DNA from: a bacterium
GTDB taxonomy: Bacteria; Patescibacteriota; Minisyncoccia; Phycocordibacterales; UBA6065
Length of the DNA stretch: 9,930 nt
Direction: 5' to 3'
Assembly (NCBI GenBank): GCA_030648825.1
Contig: JAUSGU010000003.1
Span: 1 to 9,930 of the forward strand
The position numbers were made by a program, and so were the translations under genes. The notes under the pieces were generated by a model. It did not search any database, was not told where the DNA came from, and saw only the letters and a list, made by a program, of their open reading frames with translations. This document shows, one piece after another, positions 1-6,822 of this stretch. Each line of letters starts with the position of its first letter. Within the stretch, counting starts at the first letter, position 1.

Positions 1-69
1 ACGGTGCCCGAGCTTAGGAAAATTTTTAGCAAAAAATTTTCTGGTCGTTTTAGAGAGACACTTTTCCTT
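1..69. repeat. Partial copy 1 of a structured intergenic repeat
   Basis: Bases 1-62 are identical to 1170-1231, and after one mismatch (63 versus 1232) the identity continues to base 69. The copy is cut by the window edge. Only the 3' part of the element is visible: one arm of the GC hairpin, the A/T-rich hairpin (AAAATTTTT / AAAAATTTT) and the 3' outer arm. A T-rich tail follows, to about base 99. By analogy with copy 2 it is probably the terminator of a gene to the left. It sits directly upstream of the kinase gene. Confidence 0.85.
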
Positions 70-102
70 TCACACCTGTTATTTTTATATTTTTCTTTTT
101 GG

Positions 103-108
103 TACAAT
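103..108 (+). promoter_or_regulatory. Candidate -10 box (TACAAT) for the PfkB kinase gene
   Basis: TACAAT lies six bases before the ATG at 115. A transcript started from it would have almost no 5' leader. No convincing -35 box is seen in the T-rich stretch upstream, and there is no Shine-Dalgarno tract. The same -10/6-nt/ATG layout recurs before the PH-domain gene. Confidence 0.45.
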
Positions 109-114
109 ACAGAC

Positions 115-1113
115 ATGTTTTCCAAACACATTGATTTCCTCGCTATCGGTGATATCACGACCGATGCGTTTATTAAATTAAAAGAGGCTCATATTACGAA
201 TTGTGTCAGCCATGAAAATCGCGAAATCTGTCTCAGTTTCGCCGACAAGATTCCTTATGAATCGGTTACCGTGCTGAGAGCTGTCGGCAACAGCGCCAAT
301 GCGGCCGTGGCGGCTGCTCGCTTGGGCTTGTCTGCCGCTCTGTCTGCAGATATAGGCGCGGATGAAAACGGTAGAGAGTGTCTAAAATCTCTGCACCGCG
401 ACAGTGTGAATACAAAGTTTATTTACACGCACAAGGGTATGGAGACTAATTATCATTATGTTCTATGGTACGACGCCGAGCGCACGATTCTGGTAAAACA
501 TCAGGATTTTCCGCGAGTCTTTACAGCACCTTCCAAAAATCCAAAATGGGTTTATATTTCTTCCCTCGGAGGTAATTCATATGAATATCATTTGGCTATC
601 GTGGCATGGCTAGAAAAAAATCCGAGCATAAAAGTGGCTTTCCAACCTGGAACTTTTCAAATAAATCTCGGTATCCAAAAATTGGCCAACCTCTATAAAC
701 GTTCCGACATTTTTTTCTGCAATAGAGAAGAAGCGCGAAAAATTCTCGCGACAGATGAAAATGATATAAAAGAACTTTTGAAAATGATACACAATATAGG
801 ACCAAAAACAGTCTTTATAACAGATGGACCTAAGGGGGCGTATGTGTATGACGGCACTGATATTTATTTTATGGCGCCATATCCTGATCCAAAACCGCCG
901 TTTGAACGTACAGGCGCGGGAGACGCTTTTGCTTCCACTATCACTTCTGCTTTCGCTCTCGGAAAGACATTAGACGAAGCTCTCCTTTGGGCCATGGTGA
1001 ATTCCGCTTCGGTAGTCCAAGACATAGGTGCTCAGAGAGGTTTACTCACTCAGACACAAATAGAAGAATGGCTCACCAAAGCTCCGGCAGATTACAAACC
1101 GAGAAAGATATAA
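115..1113 (+). CDS. PfkB-family carbohydrate/nucleoside kinase (ribokinase-like)
   Basis: A 332-residue cytoplasmic kinase expected to phosphorylate a sugar or nucleoside with ATP. Visible signatures are an N-terminal beta strand with IGDITTD (about 11-17), the substrate-side glycine/asparagine motif VGNSANAAVAAARLG (57-71), a CNREEA motif (202-207), and the C-terminal PfkB signature with TGAGDAF (266-272), in which D270 is the expected catalytic base. Length is normal for the family. The frame is open back to base 4, but those codons translate the repeat element. The ATG at 115 gives a natural N-terminus and follows a -10 box. The substrate cannot be read from sequence; ribokinase and adenosine-kinase-like enzymes are both possible. 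It converges on the PAP2 gene across a shared terminator and is not part of the - strand cluster. Confidence 0.9.
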   Translation: MFSKHIDFLAIGDITTDAFIKLKEAHITNCVSHENREICLSFADKIPYESVTVLRAVGNSANAAVAAARLGLSAALSADIGADENGRECLKSLHRDSVNTKFIYTHKGMETNYHYVLWYDAERTILVKHQDFPRVFTAPSKNPKWVYISSLGGNSYEYHLAIVAWLEKNPSIKVAFQPGTFQINLGIQKLANLYKRSDIFFCNREEARKILATDENDIKELLKMIHNIGPKTVFITDGPKGAYVYDGTDIYFMAPYPDPKPPFERTGAGDAFASTITSAFALGKTLDEALLWAMVNSASVVQDIGAQRGLLTQTQIEEWLTKAPADYKPRKI

Positions 1114-1122
1114 AAAAATAAC

Positions 1123-1247
1123 AAAAAGCGGAAGGAAGAGTGGATTGAGAAAACGAAACCGAGGGCACGACGGTGCCCGAGCTTAGGAAAATTTTTAGCA
1201 AAAAATTTTCTGGTCGTTTTAGAGAGACACTCTTCCTTCCGTTTTTT
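1123..1247. terminator. Large bidirectional terminator formed by repeat copy 2
   Basis: The outer stem pairs 1129-1142 (CGGAAGGAAGAGTG) with 1228-1241 over 14 perfect base pairs. An A-tract at 1123-1127 faces a T-tract at 1242-1247 and lengthens it to about 20 bp. Inside are a 7-bp stem (1150-1156 with 1214-1220), a GC hairpin GGGCAC-GACG-GTGCCC (1163-1178) and an A/T hairpin (1188-1196 with 1201-1209). This makes a branched fold. It lies 15 bases after the kinase stop and 20 bases after the convergent PAP2 stop, with a U-run in either direction, so it should end both transcripts. Confidence 0.8.
1170..1231. repeat. Copy 2 of the structured intergenic repeat (62 bp identical to 1-62)
   Basis: This is an exact 62-base direct repeat of window bases 1-62, embedded in the terminator structure. 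Identity covers the internal hairpins and unpaired joining bases as well as the stem. That suggests a dispersed repeat family and not two independently formed terminators. Confidence 0.9.
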
Positions 1248-1261
1248 CTATTTTTTTTATT

Positions 1262-1837
1262 TTACCGCTTTCTGATTTGTTTTTTAAAAGGCGACCACAG
1301 ACGCTTGTCTATAATATAAAAAATATAAAGGAAGAGAATACCGAAAAGCCAGCCAGCCAAAACTTGGGATGGATAATGAACGCCGAGGTATATACGAGAA
1401 AAACCGATAAGTACAATGAGAATAGCGGAACCCCAAACCAAAATTTGGCTCTTTGGATGTTTCAATACTAGCCAACCGAGGACGACCATAGACATGACCG
1501 CGTGACGCGACGGCAGTCCAGGAGAGTCTTCGTGTTCATAAACTATGACAGAAGAATCTGTTGTATATGGCCGAGGCGCGTCAAAATAATCTTTTACAAA
1601 ATAAATCACCACAAAAGAAATGACGGCGATTATTATAATCTCCAAGGCGATTCGACGTTTTTCTATGAGCAACAAAGCGACTACCAAAACAGCAACCATG
1701 ATTGGATATGAACCGACACCGTGAGAGAGAAACCACGCCGTCGTTTTCCAAACTGGACCTATAGATTGCACCGCGTAGAGAATCGTTTCATCTAAACGTG
1801 TTGCGGATGAGAAAAAATTTGTCAAAAAAGTTTCCAT
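1262..1837 (-). CDS. PAP2-superfamily membrane phosphatase
   Basis: A 191-residue membrane protein of the PAP2 (type 2 phosphatidic acid phosphatase) family. Members include undecaprenyl-diphosphate phosphatases, which recycle the lipid carrier of cell-wall synthesis, and phospholipid phosphatases. The three motifs are present: KDYFDAPRP (82-90), PSRH (109-112, the PSxH motif with the catalytic-side His112), and SRIYLGVHYPSQ (147-158, with nucleophile His154). Position 158, often Asp, is Gln here. Hydrophobic segments lie near 44-60, 64-82, 114-126, 131-147 and 160-178, and a basic C-terminal tail follows. It is last in the - strand run, 27 bp after the PH-domain gene, and ends 20 bases before the bidirectional terminator. 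The exact lipid substrate is unknown. Confidence 0.88.
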   Translation of the reverse strand: METFLTNFFSSATRLDETILYAVQSIGPVWKTTAWFLSHGVGSYPIMVAVLVVALLLIEKRRIALEIIIIAVISFVVIYFVKDYFDAPRPYTTDSSVIVYEHEDSPGLPSRHAVMSMVVLGWLVLKHPKSQILVWGSAILIVLIGFSRIYLGVHYPSQVLAGWLFGILFLYIFYIIDKRLWSPFKKQIRKR

Positions 1838-1864
1838 AAATTTGTTGTGAAATGACGCTGTGTA

Positions 1865-2425
1865 TTATTTTACTTGAATTACTTTTTGTACATTAGCCCG
1901 TTTTAGTAATTCCGCTTCCAGAGATACAGCTATATTTGAATCTATGGAAGGTATTATACCCTCCGAATCATCTTTTTTTTCTTCTTCATCGTTTTCATGA
2001 CCAGCTGTGAGTATGATGAGCTTTGAAATGCCCATCATCTGATCCCCAAATGTCCGTTCTATTTCTATATTTTGAATTTGACGGTACGGAATGGCAAATT
2101 CTTCTTTTGTAAAGACACCGTGTCGCAAGAGGAGAGCATCCTCTCCGAGGATAAAACCGGTATTCTTGTGAATTATTTTTCCGGAAACAAAAGCAATAAC
2201 AAAACCGACAACAGCAATAATGAAAGAAAACCACGAAGCGATACGTAAAAACCCGATTATGCCTGGATCACCTGTTGAATACGCACGAACGACAGATATG
2301 ATGAGTGCTATAACGAGAAAAACAAAACCAAACAAAGAGTTTTTTGAAAATAAATACCAAAAAGTCTTTGATCCCAAAGTATAATATTTGTCAGGTGTAA
2401 AACCAGAAATGATGTCGTTTGGCAT
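1865..2425 (-). CDS. Membrane protein with bacterial PH domain (bPH2/DUF304-like)
   Basis: A 186-residue protein with two hydrophobic segments (about 29-46 and 61-84) followed by a soluble domain. The stretch with LLLRHGVFTKEEFAIPY and RQIQNIEIERTFGDQMMGI matches the bacterial PH domain type once called DUF304 (YdbS/YdbT-like). Function in these families is poorly known, with a role at the membrane likely. An acidic insert (NDEEEKKDDSE) interrupts the C-terminal part. The frame also offers a GTG at 2443, but the ATG at 2425 is preferred because a TATACT box lies six bases upstream and because it is ATG. It sits 31 bp after the sortase gene and 27 bp before the PAP2 gene, so co-transcription is likely. 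Confidence 0.8.
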   Translation of the reverse strand: MPNDIISGFTPDKYYTLGSKTFWYLFSKNSLFGFVFLVIALIISVVRAYSTGDPGIIGFLRIASWFSFIIAVVGFVIAFVSGKIIHKNTGFILGEDALLLRHGVFTKEEFAIPYRQIQNIEIERTFGDQMMGISKLIILTAGHENDEEEKKDDSEGIIPSIDSNIAVSLEAELLKRANVQKVIQVK

Positions 2426-2431
2426 GGTTAT

Positions 2432-2437
2432 AGTATA
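2432..2437 (-). promoter_or_regulatory. Candidate internal -10 box (TATACT) before the PH-domain gene
   Basis: On the - strand, TATACT is followed by six bases and then the ATG at 2425, the same spacing as at the kinase gene. It may give a near-leaderless internal transcript of the last two genes of the run. No good -35 box is visible. Confidence 0.35.
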
Positions 2438-2456
2438 CAACACATACCATATCGCA

Positions 2457-2984
2457 CTATTCTATTTCCCTATCAGCAAACACTACGAGTCGATCGGAAT
2501 AATTCTGTTGCTTCTCGTTCCAAATTCCCCAACAAGTGATTAAATTCAGATGTTCTTCTTCATCGTTTGAAACAAAAATATCCGTAAAATTTTTATTTCC
2601 GGTGTACGTTTCAAGTTTTGATACTGTAAAAATAATAACCACGTCCATATCGTTTGTAACATATATTTTGTCTCCTTTTTGCAATTTATATAAATTATCA
2701 AACACTGTCGGTGCCTTGTTATACCAACCAGAATGACCTGTAATAATAGAATTACCTCTATCGCCCGGACGAGGACTATTGTTAAACCATGCGACATGAA
2801 AAATATCTTTTGGTATTCCTACTTTTCCGTCTGGTGAAAGACCGATATGTTCAATAGCAGTGTTGACCGCGATTTTTGGAATCTCCAGACGAACCGGTAA
2901 TCCTGAATTTATTTGTTCTACCGCAAAAGAATTCTGAATAGGCAAATTAAAGACCAGAACTAAACTAATTATCGAGAGAAACAT
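2457..2984 (-). CDS. Sortase (cysteine transpeptidase), likely partner of the LPDTG protein
   Basis: A 175-residue exported transpeptidase. A hydrophobic N-terminus (1-22) acts as signal or anchor and is followed by a beta-barrel sortase domain. The catalytic residues are His84 in TGHSG, Cys151 in LITCWG and Arg165 in SDRLVVF. Sortases cleave LPxTG-type signals between Thr and Gly and attach the protein to an envelope acceptor. Compact length and the TGHSG/TCWG motifs resemble the smaller class D/E/F sortases, but a class cannot be fixed by eye. The start overlaps the end of the LPDTG-protein gene by 20 bp, which is strong evidence for coupled expression and for that protein being its substrate. 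Confidence 0.92.
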   Translation of the reverse strand: MFLSIISLVLVFNLPIQNSFAVEQINSGLPVRLEIPKIAVNTAIEHIGLSPDGKVGIPKDIFHVAWFNNSPRPGDRGNSIITGHSGWYNKAPTVFDNLYKLQKGDKIYVTNDMDVVIIFTVSKLETYTGNKNFTDIFVSNDEEEHLNLITCWGIWNEKQQNYSDRLVVFADREIE

Positions 2985-4380
2985 GTTTTTTTGTAATTAA
3001 AACAAGTGATGTCAAAACCAATATGAGAATAAAAATTGATGTGAAAGTCACTCGAAATGTATCTATTGAACGAGGGGCAAATCCTGTATCAGGAAGGTTG
3101 GGAATACCTGCAACGTCAGAAATGAAAACCTTGGTGGTTGTACTGAAGGATATATCGGCAACCATAACAGTAACCACATCCTGATTTGTGTTGATAGGCG
3201 TAACAATAGGCGTAACAATAGACGCGCTTTGATTTCTCCTACTACCACCACTTCCGGAAACCGGTTCAGGTGTAGGTTCTGGCGTAGGTGTAGGTTCGGG
3301 TTCAGGTGTCGGAATATCAGTATTGATGATCGTACAAGTTTTGTCGGTGCCCAAAGAGAGTGTTATATCACCGTTTGAATCGCAATCACCGCTAAAACTT
3401 TGAGTATAAGAACTATTTATATCTTCACTGACGTTGTATGTGCCTGCCGAAAGCGAATAAGAAGTTCCTGGCGATACGGTTCCGGACGATGGACTCCCGG
3501 CGACATCTACGCCAGAAAGTTTTACATGGAGATTGAACAGAGGGGCAGTTCCTGTGCCGGTACTATTATTCACCACTTGTTTGATGACATGGAGGATAGC
3601 GGGAACCGAACCGGTAGGAACAGAAACCGTATTGGCATCCAATGTGACTTGAGTCTGTGTTAATGCTCTACCGTTCAATACCGCACCGCTTTGCATAATG
3701 ATTTGTTTCGCGCTCAATATATTTCCGTTGAATGTAGAATACGTTCCGAGAGTGGCGCCTGTGCCACCGCCAACTTGCCAAAAAATATTTGAAGCGAGAG
3801 CGCCACCAGAGAGAAGCACTTTTATGCCGGATGGAACATCTGGACCGGAAGCGATATTCAAATTTCCGGTCATTTGAAATATCCAAACATCGTTTGCGCC
3901 ACCCGAGAGGGTGACATCGGTTGGTATCGTCACATCGGTTGTCCATTTATAGAGTCCGGGGGCGAAAGTTTGTCCGCCGAGATTTCCGGCATACAAATCG
4001 GTATCGCCGGCGAGCGCTGATCTGCCCACCGCATTTGTATACGCGGCTTCCATATGACCTACGGCTGCAGTCAATAATGAGGAATCAGTCACTCTGCATG
4101 GTAGAGGGCCAGCAGCGTTAACCGAATAGATTATACCGGTTACTTCCGCACATGTTACGAGAGTGGCAGTACCACTGATCGGACTGGAACCGACATTTCC
4201 GGTGATGACAGATAGATTGGCGTCCGTGATTCCGGTTTTTGACAAAATCACAAAATTACCTGCTGACGACAAATCAACCGGTATTGGGCCAGCGGCGAAC
4301 GCCATTATGGGTGAAATCAAACCAAATACCCATAAAACAGACGATATAGTCAATATCACGTTTTTGTTGAATCTTTTCAT
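2965..4380 (-). CDS. Secreted ice-binding-like (DUF3494) surface protein with LPDTG anchor
   Basis: A 471-residue cell-surface protein. In order it has a signal peptide (1-~30, basic MKRFNK start, hydrophobic core, AFA-type cleavage site) and a DUF3494/ice-binding-like beta-solenoid domain (~33-255). Typical phrases there are LSSAGNFVILSKTGI, SVITGNVGSSP, FAPGLYKW and WIFQMTGNL. A SpaA/prealbumin-like beta domain (~260-355, ending KTCTIINT) follows. Then come a Pro/Glu/Thr spacer (~357-374), an LPDTG sorting signal (429-433), a transmembrane helix (~444-463) and a short KKH tail. The family includes antifreeze proteins, but many members are not proven to bind ice, so adhesion is an equal possibility. 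A TTG at 4398 is in frame; the ATG at 4380 gives the better signal peptide and clears the inverted repeat upstream. Confidence 0.9.
   Translation of the reverse strand: MKRFNKNVILTISSVLWVFGLISPIMAFAAGPIPVDLSSAGNFVILSKTGITDANLSVITGNVGSSPISGTATLVTCAEVTGIIYSVNAAGPLPCRVTDSSLLTAAVGHMEAAYTNAVGRSALAGDTDLYAGNLGGQTFAPGLYKWTTDVTIPTDVTLSGGANDVWIFQMTGNLNIASGPDVPSGIKVLLSGGALASNIFWQVGGGTGATLGTYSTFNGNILSAKQIIMQSGAVLNGRALTQTQVTLDANTVSVPTGSVPAILHVIKQVVNNSTGTGTAPLFNLHVKLSGVDVAGSPSSGTVSPGTSYSLSAGTYNVSEDINSSYTQSFSGDCDSNGDITLSLGTDKTCTIINTDIPTPEPEPTPTPEPTPEPVSGSGGSRRNQSASIVTPIVTPINTNQDVVTVMVADISFSTTTKVFISDVAGIPNLPDTGFAPRSIDTFRVTFTSIFILILVLTSLVLITKKHVSLDN
3262..3312 (-). repeat. Short-period coding repeat for the Pro/Glu/Thr wall spacer
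   Basis: Degenerate 6- and 12-base repeats (GGTTCAGGTGTA-like on the + strand) encode alternating PEP/PTP residues between the folded domains and the LPDTG signal. Such spacers commonly carry a surface domain through the envelope, and the repeat count may vary between strains. Confidence 0.7.
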
Positions 4381-4390
4381 ATTATGTATG

Positions 4391-4413
4391 CCGTTCAACG
4401 AACGGGTATATTA
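4391..4413 (-). promoter_or_regulatory. Candidate promoter with an operator-like inverted repeat before the surface-protein gene
   Basis: A perfect inverted repeat CCGTTC-AAC-GAACGG occupies 4391-4405, 10 bases upstream of the chosen ATG. A TAATAT box (4413-4408 on the - strand) lies just beyond it, so the repeat would cover the predicted transcription start. It could be a repressor operator or a small 5' hairpin. The -35 region is weak. The 72-bp gap is the largest within the seven-gene run, consistent with an extra promoter here. Confidence 0.4.
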
Positions 4414-4452
4414 CAGGCATATTTAAACCAGAAATATTGAAAATTTTCAGTT

Positions 4453-4950
4453 TTATGTATTCTTTTTCAGATCGTAAACTTCTCTCTTTAATTTTTCGAC
4501 ATAATTGGTAAAAGTTTCGGCGATACCCATTATTTCTGTAACGTTTTCCATAGCCAGAAGTATGATTGGAGAACACAGTCTGGAAACAGCATTTTTTCCG
4601 CAATAAATCCGACGAGCATTCAAAATAATTGTCTGACGTCCGATTATGGGAAATTCGTGGACAACTTCAAAGCCTTTAAAAAAGGTATTTCTCGGCAGAA
4701 TATCTCCGAGAAGTTTCTGTAAAACGGGAATATTCCATTGACCATTACCGAGTTTGTGAATGATTTGACCCTCAGTGTCTTTCGGCTTTACTTTAAACAT
4801 CTGATAGAAAGGCTCATTGGCTACTATCACACGCAGATATTTATCCAGAACCAAAATCGGCTCTCGAGATATATCTACAATGGTCTTGATATAAGTCCAA
4901 CTTCCTTTGCCCAATTGTTTGATAAATTCAGCGCTTTTGATCGTTTTCAT
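4453..4950 (-). CDS. Stand-alone PAS-domain protein
   Basis: A 165-residue soluble protein made almost wholly of one PAS domain (~22-140) with a short basic/coiled C-terminus (~145-165). Phrases such as SREPILVLDKYLRVIVANEPFY, LGNGQWNIPVLQKLL and GRQTIILNARRI match the PAS type usually found fused to hybrid histidine kinases and CheB/CheR-type sensors. No histidine-kinase, receiver or DNA-binding domain is present. PAS domains bind small ligands or cofactors, or mediate dimerization. Here it may sense a signal and act on the kinase encoded 29 bp upstream, but that is inference. Cys residues at 117 and 126 are near the domain end; no cofactor can be assigned. Confidence 0.8.
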   Translation of the reverse strand: MKTIKSAEFIKQLGKGSWTYIKTIVDISREPILVLDKYLRVIVANEPFYQMFKVKPKDTEGQIIHKLGNGQWNIPVLQKLLGDILPRNTFFKGFEVVHEFPIIGRQTIILNARRIYCGKNAVSRLCSPIILLAMENVTEIMGIAETFTNYVEKLKREVYDLKKNT

Positions 4951-4979
4951 ACCAATATAGAGACGCGCGAAGAGGTGAA

Positions 4980-6137
4980 TTATTGCAACAGGGGCAAGGT
5001 GACGGTAAAAGTGCTACCGACGTTTTCTCGACTGACAACCGTAACGCTACCACCGTGAGCTTTTGCGATCCATTTTACAATCGCGAGACCAAGTCCTGTT
5101 CCTCCGATATTTTTCGATCTGGAGCTCTCAGTGCGATAAAATCTGTCAAATATATGAGGTGAGTCTTTTTTGGAAATTCCAACACCGTCGTCACGAATAT
5201 CAATGTGTATTTTCCCGTCAAGTTTTTTGTCGCTAATTCTCACTGATCCACCGACTTTACCGTATAAAATAGCATTTGTAATGATATTGGAAAAAAGTTT
5301 TTCCAAATATCTCTCGTCACCAGGGAGATCAGCGCCCGTCAGATGTTTTATATGAATTTCAATAGATTTTTTTTTCGCCAGAGTTTGGTGTCTCTTTACA
5401 ATTCTATTGATGAGCTCTCGGATCTGTACTTTATGGGGATTTATTTTTCTTTGAAAATTATTACCCTCTATAGTGAGTAGAGTCAGGTCCGATAAAAGTT
5501 TGTCCAAATGCAAAACCTCATTATCAATGGCGTTGAGTGTCTCTCTCATGGATTTTGCTTCGTACGATTTTGCGCGCAAAGCCAAGTCTACATTTCCTTT
5601 TATGATAGCGAGTGGTGTGCGTAACTCGTGTGTAGCGTCGGCAATGAATTCGTTTTTTTGTTTTTCTTCTTCAATCAATCTCTCTAGTCTATTTGCTTCA
5701 TCGGCCCTCTTCCTCTCAGTCAAGTCCACATTGACGGCTACAGAAGCCACTACATTGCCCATTTCGTCATGAACTGGCGCGCCTATGGCTTCCATTACCC
5801 AATGTTTACCGCTCGGCAATTCAACATCTATTTCGAGTGGTCCGATCTGTTTATTCTCCGCGATAGCACGTTGCATCGGCATTTCGGCGCCGGTAATTTG
5901 ACGACCATTGATAAAATGACGAAGTTTCCTACTCACCACATTGTCATCAAGAGCAGAAATCGAGATATTATCGCCACGGACCATTTCAAGCTTACGCAAA
6001 AGATAAGGATTACCCGTAATGTATTCACAAGTCGTATCAGTGGAAAAAGTGATACCGACTGGCAAAGCTTTCATTAGAGCATTGAGCCGTTGTGCTGATT
6101 CGAGAAGTTTTTGTTTCGGTTGCAGTTTTTTGTTCAT
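4980..6137 (-). CDS. Soluble PAS sensor histidine kinase
   Basis: A 385-residue kinase that autophosphorylates on His and passes the phosphate to the adjacent response regulator. It contains a PAS/PAC domain (~18-140, ending VNVDLTERK), a coiled linker (~141-163), a HisKA domain with ATHELRTPLA (His170 the phosphoacceptor), and a HATPase_c domain. The latter has an N box (N284, N288), a G1 box DDGVGI (316-321), an F box (FDRFYR, 330-335) and a G2 box GGTGLGLAIV (345-354). All key residues are present. No transmembrane helix or signal peptide is seen, so it should sense a cytoplasmic or membrane-derived cue through PAS. It starts three bases after the regulator stop, so translation is probably coupled. 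Confidence 0.95.
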   Translation of the reverse strand: MNKKLQPKQKLLESAQRLNALMKALPVGITFSTDTTCEYITGNPYLLRKLEMVRGDNISISALDDNVVSRKLRHFINGRQITGAEMPMQRAIAENKQIGPLEIDVELPSGKHWVMEAIGAPVHDEMGNVVASVAVNVDLTERKRADEANRLERLIEEEKQKNEFIADATHELRTPLAIIKGNVDLALRAKSYEAKSMRETLNAIDNEVLHLDKLLSDLTLLTIEGNNFQRKINPHKVQIRELINRIVKRHQTLAKKKSIEIHIKHLTGADLPGDERYLEKLFSNIITNAILYGKVGGSVRISDKKLDGKIHIDIRDDGVGISKKDSPHIFDRFYRTESSRSKNIGGTGLGLAIVKWIAKAHGGSVTVVSRENVGSTFTVTLPLLQ

Positions 6138-6140
6138 TTT

Positions 6141-6812
6141 TTATTCTTTGAGTATATAACCAACTCCTCGCACGGTATGAATGAGAGGTTTTGACGATTT
6201 ACCATCAATTTTACTTCGGAGATACCGCATATGAACATTGAGTTCGTGATTTTTTGTTTCTAGAAAAGCGAGGCTCCACGCGGAGTCAAGTAATTGACGT
6301 CTGGTCTGCGCTTCACCCGCACTACGTAATAACACAAACAGAAGTTTATACTCTTTTGGTGTCAAAGAAACTATTTTACCTGCCCTCGTCACTTCATGTT
6401 TTTTTGCATCCAGAGTGAGATCGCCAATTTTTAGTACCAACGGGTCGGTTGTTTTTCGTCTGCGCAAGACCGCGCGCATACGAGCCAGCAATTCTCCTAT
6501 GGCAAAAGGTTTAGTCATATAGTCATCGGCACCTTGATCCAATCCCAAAACGCGATCCGTTTCCGTCGTGCGAGCGGTAATCATGATGATAGGGGTATGA
6601 ATATAACGGGCGCGGAGTTCGCGACAAATTTCCAGACCGTCTCTCTTGGGAAGCATAATGTCCAAGAGAATGAGCGCGTAGTTATTCTTTAAACCCATAT
6701 CCAGACCCTCTTCACCTTCAAAAGCCAGATCTACGGAATAACGTTCACTCGTCAGAGCTTTTTTTAATATGTCCGCCAATTTTTTTTCATCCTCAATAAT
6801 CAAGATTCTCAT
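6141..6812 (-). CDS. OmpR/PhoB-family response regulator
   Basis: A 223-residue transcription factor. The receiver domain (1-~118) has the acidic pocket E7/D8, phosphoacceptor Asp51 in LLDIMLP, Thr79 in MITAR and Lys101 in TKPF. The C-terminal winged-helix DNA-binding domain (~128-221) has LTPKEYKLL and the typical end HTVRGVGYIL. The frame has an earlier ATG at 6824, but that overlaps the TATAAT promoter box, so the start at 6812 (MRILIIEDE) is chosen. It is first in the cluster, 3 bp before its kinase. Candidate binding sites for this protein type lie between it and the sigma gene, which suggests autoregulation. Confidence 0.95.
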   Translation of the reverse strand: MRILIIEDEKKLADILKKALTSERYSVDLAFEGEEGLDMGLKNNYALILLDIMLPKRDGLEICRELRARYIHTPIIMITARTTETDRVLGLDQGADDYMTKPFAIGELLARMRAVLRRRKTTDPLVLKIGDLTLDAKKHEVTRAGKIVSLTPKEYKLLFVLLRSAGEAQTRRQLLDSAWSLAFLETKNHELNVHMRYLRSKIDGKSSKPLIHTVRGVGYILKE

Positions 6813-6822
6813 GAATAATAAC

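Noticed and set aside
4..114. N-terminal extension of the PfkB kinase starting at base 4
   Set aside because: These codons translate the structured repeat, which is found again as non-coding DNA at 1170-1231, and a -10 box lies just before the ATG at 115.
2426..2443. GTG start of the PH-domain protein
   Set aside because: The ATG at 2425 with a TATACT box six bases upstream is a better start.
4381..4398. TTG start of the surface protein
   Set aside because: It is a rare start codon falling within the inverted repeat. ATG at 4380 gives a standard signal peptide.
3400..4426. Several open frames of 66-92 codons opposite or across the surface-protein gene
   Set aside because: They lie in other frames of a well-supported gene with normal domains, and their translations show no family features.
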